Below, in pieces: positions 1 through 6,705 of a stretch of DNA of 7,101 nucleotides. The stretch's first letter is position 1, and each line of letters opens with the position of its first letter. The position numbers were made by a program, and so were the translations under genes. Source of the DNA: an uncultured Eubacteriaceae bacterium (GTDB lineage Bacteria > Bacillota > Clostridia > Eubacteriales > Eubacteriaceae); contig CANQNI010000075.1 in assembly GCA_947625175.1 (NCBI GenBank), positions 1 through 7,101 of the forward strand, given 5' to 3'. The notes under the pieces are model-generated. The model was not told where the DNA came from. It searched no databases and saw only the letters and a list, made by a program, of their open reading frames with translations.

Positions 1-2
1 GT

Positions 3-3000
3 TCAATGAAACTGGGAGATGTTTTAAATAGATTAGGTGAACAAATCGGTTCTACCGTTATGAATACCGTCTCGGGAGTAGCTAAGAATTTTGCTGATAT
101 TATCAGTAATCCTACGTTCCAGACAGCTTCCTTAGCTCAAAAAATAAAAATGTTAATGAGTGAGGGAGTAGCTCAGCCAATTAAAAAATGGTGGAATTCC
201 GGCGGTAAAGAAACAGTTAAAGATCTGGCTACCAGTGCAATGAAAGCGATAGGGTCTGCTCTTAAAGAGGGATTTCCAGTAATTATTGAAGCTGCTTTTT
301 CCAACCCGATAACTGCTACGCTTGCTTCTTCCTGGGGACTTAAAATAGCTAATAATTTCCTTGGCGGTTTAATGAGTGGAATGCAGGGAACTAAATCCGC
401 TATTACCAATACGATTAGTATGGTTAAAGGAATTAGCAATATTAAGAATATTGGTTTAGGTGGTTTTAAAGATGCGGTTAAAGACGCTGGGAGTTTAACC
501 GGCGCTTTAAAACAACTTGGTTCGGCTTCTAAATCCGTTTCAGGTGGGCTTGGCGGAACGACTAAATCAATAAGTCAAATGATAACTAGTTTTAAATTAG
601 CTTATCAAAGTACCGGATCCTTTAGTCAGGCTTTAACACTAGCAAGATCTTCGGTTGCTAATATGGGAACCTCAGCAGCCGGAGCTGCTACTTCAACAGG
701 AACCTTTGTTTCGAGTTTAGCCAGTATTGCCCCACTTGCTTTAGGAGTAACTGCAGCAGTAGGGGCTGGCGTAGCTATTTACGTTAATTATAAAAATGCT
801 ATTGAGCAGGCTAATGCTAAACAGAAAGAATACCTGGAACATACACAGGAAGTTATAACTGCCAGTGATCAGTTAAATGAACAGATTCAAAAGAATATTC
901 AGACAAGATCCAATTCAATAGCTTCTGTCGGATCCGAAGCAGTTGTAGCACAGGAATTAGCCAATAAAATATTTACCCTAAAAGACGCTCAGGATCAAAG
1001 CGCCGGCAGCCATGCACAGGTTAAAGCTTTAGTAGATCAGTTAAATGAAGTTATGCCTTCATTAGCTTTAAACTATGAAGAATCTACTAACCGGTTAACC
1101 GATCAAAATGGAGTTTTACTAACTAATAAACAAGCTTTACTAGATAGAATTGATGCCCTAAAACAGGAAGCAGAAGCTGAAGCAGCTAGAGAATTAATGA
1201 CAGAGGCATACAAAGATCAGATTGAGTCCTTAACTCAAATGAATACTTTAATGCCGGAAATCCAAGATGCTTATAATCAATTAAACGAAGCTAAAGCTAG
1301 ATATAATCAGTTAGTTCAGGAACATCCAGATGGGGATAGTCAGGAATTAATAACAGCCCGTCAGGAAGTAGAAAATCTATCCGGTTCTTATAATTCCTTA
1401 AGAAGTGAGATGTCCGGTCTTCAGGAAACTTATAAAGCCACAGGCGAGGAAATAAACAATTATAGCAGTATTATCAGCGGTTCTAATCAAAGTGCTTTAG
1501 ATAGTACCACCTTATCTGTTGACGGGATAACTCAAAAATTAAATGAGCTACCTCCAACTTCCAGAGCTGTAGGCGAGAGCGTTGGTACTAATTATTCAGA
1601 TGGGGTTAATAGCCAGCAACAGAATGCTAATCAGGCAGGCCAGAATTTAGCTAATAATACTAATTCAGGGCTTAAAAGTACAGATTTTTCAGCTACCGGA
1701 TCCCAAGCAGGAAACAGCTGGGTAGAAAGCTTTAAACACGCTTTTGATGGAATCGGAAGCTTTTTCTCCAACATTTTTAGTTCCTTTGATTCAGCATTTT
1801 CAGCAAGACAAAATGCAGCTGCTCAGAGTCAGGCTAAAAATAATAAAGTTTCTAAATATGCAGAAGGCGGAATAATGGATAAACCCCATATCGGCTTAGT
1901 TGCTGAAGATGGTCCAGAAGCTATTATTCCGTTAGGAAATAAAAGAAAACAACAGGGAATTAAGTTATGGCAGGAAGCAGGAGAGCGCTTAGGAGTTTAC
2001 GCCCATGCTGAAGGCGGGATTTCTTCAGGCGAGGCTGCAGGAGGTTCTTCTTCGGGTAGCGGAGCTACTTCTGCTGGAGCTTCAAATAAAAATTCAGTTA
2101 TACAAACAGAAGCTCAGGCAACTTTAGGATTAGAAGGAATTCATAATGATTATTTAACAGATTATAATGCCTTTTTAACTAACGTTAATAACCTTGGTAA
2201 TGATAAATACAAACAGCTTTCAAATGATGTTAAATCAATAAATCAGGGTTCTTATAATGATCAAAACAGTTATCTAAATTCTGTCGTAGCTTTAAACAAA
2301 ATAAAATACACTGATGTAGAAAATAATACCATTGCCATTTTAACTGCCACTTACGTCAATATTCAAAATATTAACAGCCAGATTTTAGCTGATTATCAGA
2401 ATTATTATAACCAGTTAATTAATATGACAATGGTCAATTATACGACCTATGTCAATATTATCACTCAGAAGATGAATGAAGGGCGTCAGGTTATTAACAG
2501 CGTTCTTAAAGCTACTCTGAATGATATTAATGCAATGCAGAGCTCTTTTAGTCAGGCTGGAGCAGATTTGATTAGCTCAATGAATGCTGGTATGCAGAGT
2601 AAAAGAGCAGAAATTGAAGCCGGAGCTAGTTCACTGGTTGCCAGTTTAAAAGCCAAATTCGAAGAAGGCCTTGGTATTCACTCTCCGTCACGTTGGGGTG
2701 AATGGGTCGGTCAAATGATCGATGCCGGGGTTATCAAAGGAATGGATAAAGGAAAACTCGCCCAGTTTGTTGGTGGAATTATTAATGATATGCGAGCGAG
2801 TTTCAAAAACGGCCGATTTAATGCAGATGAATTAATTGACTACTTAGGGGCTAATGGATCCTTAAGTGTTGTTAAATATCTTGAATTAATAGGTGACCAG
2901 ACCGTTTCTGAAATGTTTGGTGACGGCGGTACCCCAGCTATAATTCAGGAAGCCCTAAAATACGTCGGCTATGCCCCAGGTGGTGGAAACTCAATGTTTG

Positions 3001-4136
3001 GACTCCATTACGGAAATCCGGGCGCCTGGTGTGCCAGTTTCGTAAGATACTGTGCTGAACAAGTCGGGGTTCCATTCCCTCCAACTAACTATGTACCAGA
3101 CGTTTTAGACTGGTCTATCGCAAACGGAAAATATACCACGGTTCCGCAACCTGGCTATGCTGCTATTTTTGGTGGCGGATCCCATATCGAACTTGTTGCC
3201 GGGGTTAGTAACGGCGTTGTTGATATGGTCGGTGGTAACACCGGTATTGGAGAGGTTAAACACCGTCCTCGTAATGATGCCACGAGTTATGTAGCTTTAG
3301 ATGGTGGTCATTCTACAATGACTCTTAAAGATACCATTATGAGAGCTTATAACCAGAGATATAATCCGGCAGCTTTAATAGCAAGCACAGGAGCTTCTTC
3401 ATATGATCCAAATGGCGGAGCTGAACAGTGGAGATCAACTGTTATGCAGGCGCTCCAAATGCTTGGACAGCCAACAAGTTTAACAGATGCGGTATTATAT
3501 GCCATTCAATCAGAGTCTGGAGGAAATCCTAGAGCAATTAACGATTATGATGTTAATTGGATTAATGGCGATCCCAGCCGAGGACTTCTTCAGACTATCG
3601 GTGCCACTTTTAATGCGTACAGGAATCCTAACCTATCTCCGGATATCTATGATCCGTTAAGTAACATCTACGCAGGATTGAACTATATGATCCAAAGATA
3701 TGGATCGGTTGCTAATGTAGTCAATCCAAGACTCGGCGGATGGTATGGGTATGCTAAAGGAACGGATTATGCAAGTCCAGGTTTACACTGGGTCGGTGAA
3801 GAAGGGCCAGAATTAGTTCAATTCTCCGGCGGTGAAAAAGTTTATCCGCATGAAACCAGTGTACAAATTGAAAGAAAATTAAACGAAACAGGCGCTTCTG
3901 TTATTTCAGTAGGACCGGCTAGTTCAGAACCATCCGAACAAGGTGATAATGTTTCAATTAATTTTGATAGTGGATCATTCCAGTTTAATTTCAATCTATC
4001 TTCTGATAATGCACCGGACTTAATGAATGAATTCTCCAGTTTACTGGCTAACAGTATTGATGATATAGCAGGAGAGATTGCTTCGAGATTAAAAAAGGTT
4101 GATCAGGGGACGCCACAGAACGGGAGCCTTGCATAA
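3..4136 (+). CDS. Phage tail tape measure protein with CHAP and goose-type lysozyme domains (5'-partial)
   Basis: This protein sets tail length during assembly and probably also digests cell wall during DNA or ion entry. Residues are numbered from the ATG at base 6. Residues 1-130 are helical and hydrophobic and resemble the middle of clostridial tape measures (PIKKWW, then repeated Gly/Ala-rich helices). A membrane-like segment lies at about 238-262 and coiled coil at about 264-300 and 395-485. A GLVAEDGPE motif follows at 630, a Gly/Ser linker at 670-697, further helices, and the tape-measure hallmark GIHSPSR at 890. A CHAP domain (about 975-1100) shows C1009 in WCASFV, H1060 in GSHIE and N1078 in GGNTG. 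A goose-type lysozyme/SLT domain (about 1140-1247) shows E1170 in ESGGNP and the GLLQTI motif at 1193. A second GEEGPE motif lies at 1264. No ribosome site can be seen before base 6 and the frame is open to the window edge, so I infer that the gene begins upstream. It is the XkdO position equivalent, and its stop overlaps the next start by one base. Confidence 0.93.
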   Translation, partial: SMKLGDVLNRLGEQIGSTVMNTVSGVAKNFADIISNPTFQTASLAQKIKMLMSEGVAQPIKKWWNSGGKETVKDLATSAMKAIGSALKEGFPVIIEAAFSNPITATLASSWGLKIANNFLGGLMSGMQGTKSAITNTISMVKGISNIKNIGLGGFKDAVKDAGSLTGALKQLGSASKSVSGGLGGTTKSISQMITSFKLAYQSTGSFSQALTLARSSVANMGTSAAGAATSTGTFVSSLASIAPLALGVTAAVGAGVAIYVNYKNAIEQANAKQKEYLEHTQEVITASDQLNEQIQKNIQTRSNSIASVGSEAVVAQELANKIFTLKDAQDQSAGSHAQVKALVDQLNEVMPSLALNYEESTNRLTDQNGVLLTNKQALLDRIDALKQEAEAEAARELMTEAYKDQIESLTQMNTLMPEIQDAYNQLNEAKARYNQLVQEHPDGDSQELITARQEVENLSGSYNSLRSEMSGLQETYKATGEEINNYSSIISGSNQSALDSTTLSVDGITQKLNELPPTSRAVGESVGTNYSDGVNSQQQNANQAGQNLANNTNSGLKSTDFSATGSQAGNSWVESFKHAFDGIGSFFSNIFSSFDSAFSARQNAAAQSQAKNNKVSKYAEGGIMDKPHIGLVAEDGPEAIIPLGNKRKQQGIKLWQEAGERLGVYAHAEGGISSGEAAGGSSSGSGATSAGASNKNSVIQTEAQATLGLEGIHNDYLTDYNAFLTNVNNLGNDKYKQLSNDVKSINQGSYNDQNSYLNSVVALNKIKYTDVENNTIAILTATYVNIQNINSQILADYQNYYNQLINMTMVNYTTYVNIITQKMNEGRQVINSVLKATLNDINAMQSSFSQAGADLISSMNAGMQSKRAEIEAGASSLVASLKAKFEEGLGIHSPSRWGEWVGQMIDAGVIKGMDKGKLAQFVGGIINDMRASFKNGRFNADELIDYLGANGSLSVVKYLELIGDQTVSEMFGDGGTPAIIQEALKYVGYAPGGGNSMFGLHYGNPGAWCASFVRYCAEQVGVPFPPTNYVPDVLDWSIANGKYTTVPQPGYAAIFGGGSHIELVAGVSNGVVDMVGGNTGIGEVKHRPRNDATSYVALDGGHSTMTLKDTIMRAYNQRYNPAALIASTGASSYDPNGGAEQWRSTVMQALQMLGQPTSLTDAVLYAIQSESGGNPRAINDYDVNWINGDPSRGLLQTIGATFNAYRNPNLSPDIYDPLSNIYAGLNYMIQRYGSVANVVNPRLGGWYGYAKGTDYASPGLHWVGEEGPELVQFSGGEKVYPHETSVQIERKLNETGASVISVGPASSEPSEQGDNVSINFDSGSFQFNFNLSSDNAPDLMNEFSSLLANSIDDIAGEIASRLKKVDQGTPQNGSLA
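4122..4126 (+). promoter_or_regulatory. Ribosome binding site of the LysM/ChW tail gene
   Basis: GGGAG sits nine bases before the ATG at 4136 and inside the last codons of the tape measure gene. Together with the one-base TAATG stop/start overlap it fits reinitiation by the same ribosome, in line with the close packing of this operon. Confidence 0.65.
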
Positions 4137-5251
4137 TGGAATTAATATTAACTGATTTAGTAACGGAGGAAGTAATTTATATTCCTGTTCTACCGCAGGA
4201 ATTTAAGGTTAGATATGCCAATGCATTTGGAAGTTATTCTATTCTTCGATTAGGAGAGGTTAAATACCAGGAAGGCGTTGAGCTTTCTTCTATTTCGTGG
4301 GATTCATTTTTCGAAGCTGATCGATATCAGAATCTCCCTTATGTTCAAAGTGATCATTGGCAGGATCCCCAAGCGTTACATGGAAAATTAGAAAGAATAA
4401 AAATAGATGGGAGACCGGTAAGAATTATGCTTACTGAGTCTCCCATTAATTTTGACTGTTATCTTGAAAGCTTTGACGTTACTTTTAAGGATGAACAGGG
4501 AAGACTATACTATTCTATTTCCTGGATACAAGCAAAGGAATTAGATGTAAGTGTTGAAAACAGTGAAAACCTTGCTGATGGAATGTTGATTTACCGAGTC
4601 CATATTCAGGATCAGGGTTGGCAGGACTGGAAGAGTATGGGCGATATCGCAGGAACAACTGAACAGTGTCTACAGATAGAAGCGATTGAAATAAAGCCCT
4701 TAATTAATAGTATTAATATTGACTATTGTACTCACTTAAGAGATTCCGGTTGGACTGGCTGGGTTAATAATGGAGCTACTTCAGGAACTGTTGGAGAATT
4801 CAGAAGAATTGAAGCAATCAGAATCGATCTTTCAGGACTTAATGCAGAAAAATATGATATTTTCTACCGGCTCCACGTAATGGATCACGGCTGGTTAGAG
4901 TGGTCTAAAAATGGAGAAACCAACGGTACAGTTGGAGATGCCAGAAGAGCTGAAGCAATTCAGATTGTTATGGCTAAAAAAGGACAATTCTTTGAATCAG
5001 ATGCAGATTTCTTTTTTCAACAAGGTCAGTTGGATACTCAGGCTGAATGCCAAAGCAGGTCTTCTTATCTAACTGATAATGATCAATATTATAGTTATAA
5101 AGTTAAAGAGCACGATACTCTCTGGGATATAGCCGGAATTTATTTTGGTAATGGTGAAAGATGGAAAGAAATCTATGATCAGAATAAAGAAGTAATAGGA
5201 GAGGATCCACAAACTTTAAGACCTGGTATTGTTTTAAGCATTCCTAAATAA
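4136..5251 (+). CDS. XkdP-like LysM tail protein with three inserted ChW repeats
   Basis: This is a contractile-tail protein that follows the tape measure gene in PBSX-type modules and joins the tube end to the baseplate. Residues 1-140 look like the XkdP N-terminal domain: an LP near the start, a GEV...EGVELSSISWDSFF stretch, a DP...KLERI helix and a YSISW strand. Residues 152-279 are three ChW repeats with G-W pairs at W162, W206 and W253. Each repeat has a second W three residues later, then a G-T-x-G turn and an EAI strand. Residues 318-371 are a C-terminal LysM (YKVKEHDTLWDIA ... LRPGIVLSIPK) that should bind glycan or pack in the baseplate. At 371 residues it is well over 100 longer than XkdP proteins as I recall them (about 220), and the ChW block accounts for most of the difference. 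The start is ATG at 4136 in a TAATG overlap, with GGGAG at 4122-4126 nine bases upstream. The family call is strong; what the ChW block does is unknown. Confidence 0.9.
   Translation: MELILTDLVTEEVIYIPVLPQEFKVRYANAFGSYSILRLGEVKYQEGVELSSISWDSFFEADRYQNLPYVQSDHWQDPQALHGKLERIKIDGRPVRIMLTESPINFDCYLESFDVTFKDEQGRLYYSISWIQAKELDVSVENSENLADGMLIYRVHIQDQGWQDWKSMGDIAGTTEQCLQIEAIEIKPLINSINIDYCTHLRDSGWTGWVNNGATSGTVGEFRRIEAIRIDLSGLNAEKYDIFYRLHVMDHGWLEWSKNGETNGTVGDARRAEAIQIVMAKKGQFFESDADFFFQQGQLDTQAECQSRSSYLTDNDQYYSYKVKEHDTLWDIAGIYFGNGERWKEIYDQNKEVIGEDPQTLRPGIVLSIPK
4589..4972 (+). repeat. Three tandem ChW (clostridial hydrophobic, conserved W) repeats
   Basis: The protein repeat units are residues 152-188, 195-232 and 242-279 of the LysM tail protein, with their lead tryptophans 44 and 47 residues apart. 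The shared pattern is Y-R-x-H-x-x-D-x-GW-x-x-W, then G-x-x-x-G-T-x-G or a close variant, then R-R-x-EAI-x-I. Repeats 2 and 3 are also visibly alike at DNA level around 4784-4825 and 4925-4966, which points to tandem duplication. Repeat 1 is more diverged (TTEQCLQIEAI in place of TVGEFRRIEAI). ChW repeats (Pfam PF07538) are known mainly from secreted and surface proteins of Clostridium and relatives. Confidence 0.88.
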
Positions 5252-5253
5252 AT

Positions 5254-6369
5254 ATGAACTTAATAAAATACGACCCAAGAAAAACTCAGTATTACTTAAT
5301 TCTCGAACAGGAAGGTGAAAATCTAGAACTCAACGGAATTTTAGAAAGCTGTTCCTGGGGAGATAACGAAGGAGATGCTATCGGGAAATTAGAGTTTACA
5401 ATAGCTCAGACTTATCTCGATAAAGTCAAAAAAAATTCAGATGAATTAATACCTAATGGCTCCTTTGTTAGACTTTACGCTGATAAACAATATATTAACC
5501 GGTATAGAGTCCGAAGAAATAATTTAGATTTAAGTACCAGTTCAAGAGTAGTAAAAATTTCAGCTTATGACCGGATGTATAACTTTGCTGAATGTAAGGA
5601 ATCCTGGTATTACGCCGAGGGCCATACTACTGAAAATTTAATGCAGGACATTTTTGCCAGAGGTGAAACAGAACTCGTTTATCAATATCCTTCCACAAAA
5701 CACCCGGCTATTATAACCAAAAATGAGGCCATGTTAGATGAGATTTCAGACATTTTGGATTATGCATGGACACAGGTCGGGAATACTAAACCGGTGGTTG
5801 TCGTTTCAGAAGGAAAAACTATAATTACCGAGCGTGGCTGGAATGAATATATTTACGTCTTTCATGCTGAAAATATGATGGTTGATGACGGAAACATTAT
5901 TCATTTTACCAGAGATGCCAGTGTTGAAGGTATTACTACCAGAGTTTTAATGCTTGGTAAAGAAGTAAGCGAAAATGTTTTTGAAAATTTTGGAGCTCTG
6001 GATGGCCATACTGAATTTGATATTTTTCAGGAAGTTCTTTATGCTGATGGAGAAAAAACTCAGTGGGATATTAAAAGGGAAGCCAAACGGATTCTAAAAG
6101 AAGAAGGCGAACAAAAAATGGAGTATTCTATTGAGACTCCAGATGTTCCTCATATCAGAAAAGGTCATAAAGTAAAACTGGAAATAGCAGATGTTTTAAA
6201 CGACTACTTTTATGTCTTATCTGTTTCCCATGACGTAGTTAATAGGACTATGTCAATGAAACTGCAACCGGTTGATTTAAATGAAAAGGTTGATACTTCT
6301 TTAAGTCCGGAAGAAGAACGTCAGGAAGCAGAATATAAGAAAAAGCAGGAAGAAGAGAAGAATAAGTAA
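5254..6369 (+). CDS. XkdQ/YqbQ-like baseplate hub protein
   Basis: This is probably the central hub of the baseplate, the position equivalent of T4 gp27 / Mu gp44, where the tail tube meets the spike. Its 371 residues show the family pattern: a strand-rich N-terminal barrel (residues 1-105) with a SCSWGDNEGDAIGKLEF stretch, then AYDRMYNF at about 104-111 followed by YYAEGHTTENLMQDIF, a middle domain, and a late IRKGHKVKLEI...YFYVLSVSHDV strand pair typical of hub C-termini. The last 25 or so residues are a highly charged Glu/Lys tail beyond the fold, and I infer that it is flexible. The start is ATG at 5254, two bases after the preceding stop. The frame has a stop at 5245-5247 and no other start codon between, so the start is firm even though no ribosome binding motif lies in front of it. 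Translation is therefore probably coupled to the upstream gene. The family is clear from sequence pattern and gene order; the hub role is by analogy. Confidence 0.87.
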   Translation: MNLIKYDPRKTQYYLILEQEGENLELNGILESCSWGDNEGDAIGKLEFTIAQTYLDKVKKNSDELIPNGSFVRLYADKQYINRYRVRRNNLDLSTSSRVVKISAYDRMYNFAECKESWYYAEGHTTENLMQDIFARGETELVYQYPSTKHPAIITKNEAMLDEISDILDYAWTQVGNTKPVVVVSEGKTIITERGWNEYIYVFHAENMMVDDGNIIHFTRDASVEGITTRVLMLGKEVSENVFENFGALDGHTEFDIFQEVLYADGEKTQWDIKREAKRILKEEGEQKMEYSIETPDVPHIRKGHKVKLEIADVLNDYFYVLSVSHDVVNRTMSMKLQPVDLNEKVDTSLSPEEERQEAEYKKKQEEEKNK

Positions 6370-6705
6370 ATGACTAATAATGAAGGAGTTGTCGAGCTTC
6401 ATAAAGTAATTAAAACCATGAACGTTGATGGAATTAATTATGATAAAGGGCTTGGCACATTTGATATAGGAACCGTTGATGATAGGTATTACCTCTCCAC
6501 TATAACAATTAATCATTTGTTAAATCCGTCAGAATATTTAGTCAGCGCTAATCTTTTAGAACATGAAGGAGAGGTTGAAAATATTTATAAAGAAAAAGTT
6601 AAAGTTTATACCCGGTTTAAACCGGGGTCTTATCTTGTGGCTTATGTTAATAATACTCCGGTTGTTTTATGTCAGTTAGTAAGAGGGGAGAAAGCAATTG
6701 GATGA
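6370..6705 (+). CDS. XkdR-like DUF2577 baseplate protein
   Basis: This small (111-residue) tail protein is in the XkdR/YqbR position between hub and XkdS. It begins with a helix (VVELHKVIKTMNV), followed by beta strands (GTFDIGTVDDRYYLSTITI), an INHLLNPSEYLVSANL stretch, and a final KPGSYLVAYVNNTPVVLCQLV segment. This last segment matches the conserved 'parameter-Gly-strand, value-strand' end of DUF2577 proteins. That fold is likely an OB-type beta barrel, and a part in the spike or hub tip is inferred from position, not shown. The start ATG directly follows the previous stop (TAAATG). A purine run, AGGAAGAAGAGAAG at 6347-6360, which also codes for the charged tail of the hub, is the only ribosome-binding candidate. 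An internal ATG at 6418 would remove the conserved first helix, so I reject it. A perfect 16-base palindrome lies inside the gene near its end. Confidence 0.8.
   Translation: MTNNEGVVELHKVIKTMNVDGINYDKGLGTFDIGTVDDRYYLSTITINHLLNPSEYLVSANLLEHEGEVENIYKEKVKVYTRFKPGSYLVAYVNNTPVVLCQLVRGEKAIG
6611..6626. repeat. Perfect 16-bp palindrome inside the DUF2577 gene
   Basis: The bases CCCGGTTTAAACCGGG read the same on both strands and encode part of a Thr-Arg-Phe-Lys-Pro-Gly stretch. The flanking bases (A at 6610, G at 6627) do not extend the symmetry. In RNA it could fold as a six-pair stem with a four-base loop. No T-run follows, so it is not a classical intrinsic terminator. It may be a chance result of codon choice. 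Confidence 0.6.
6683..6690 (+). promoter_or_regulatory. Ribosome binding site that decides the TTG start of the XkdS-like gene
   Basis: GAGGGGAG lies inside the end of the DUF2577 gene and finishes seven bases before TTG at 6698. The XkdS-like frame is closed by TAA at 6680-6682, and TTG is the only start-type codon between that stop and the conserved part of the protein. Site and start therefore support each other. Confidence 0.75.

Noticed and set aside
6..8. ATG at base 6 as true start of the tape measure gene
   Set aside because: Only five bases lie before it, so no ribosome site can be judged. The first residues look like the middle of tape measure proteins, and the frame is open to the edge. 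An internal methionine is more likely, though this is not proven.
173..439. Open frame of 88 codons on the minus strand
   Set aside because: It lies wholly inside the tape measure gene on the opposite strand, has no ribosome site or recognisable domain, and its hydrophobic makeup is what the antisense of Gly/Ala/Asn/Lys codons gives.
708..791. Membrane-spanning segment suggesting the protein is an integral membrane protein of the host
   Set aside because: Hydrophobic Gly/Ala segments are normal in tape measure proteins, which pack inside the tail tube and enter the host membrane only on ejection.
1088..1097. Short palindrome TAACCGGTTA
   Set aside because: Ten bases is within chance for a 7-kb window, and CCGGTT/AACCGG strings are common throughout this sequence.
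6301..6516. Open frame of 71 codons on the minus strand with a Phe/Leu-rich C-terminus
   Set aside because: The apparent membrane segment is the antisense of the Glu/Lys-rich tail of the hub gene. It crosses two well-supported genes and has no independent support.
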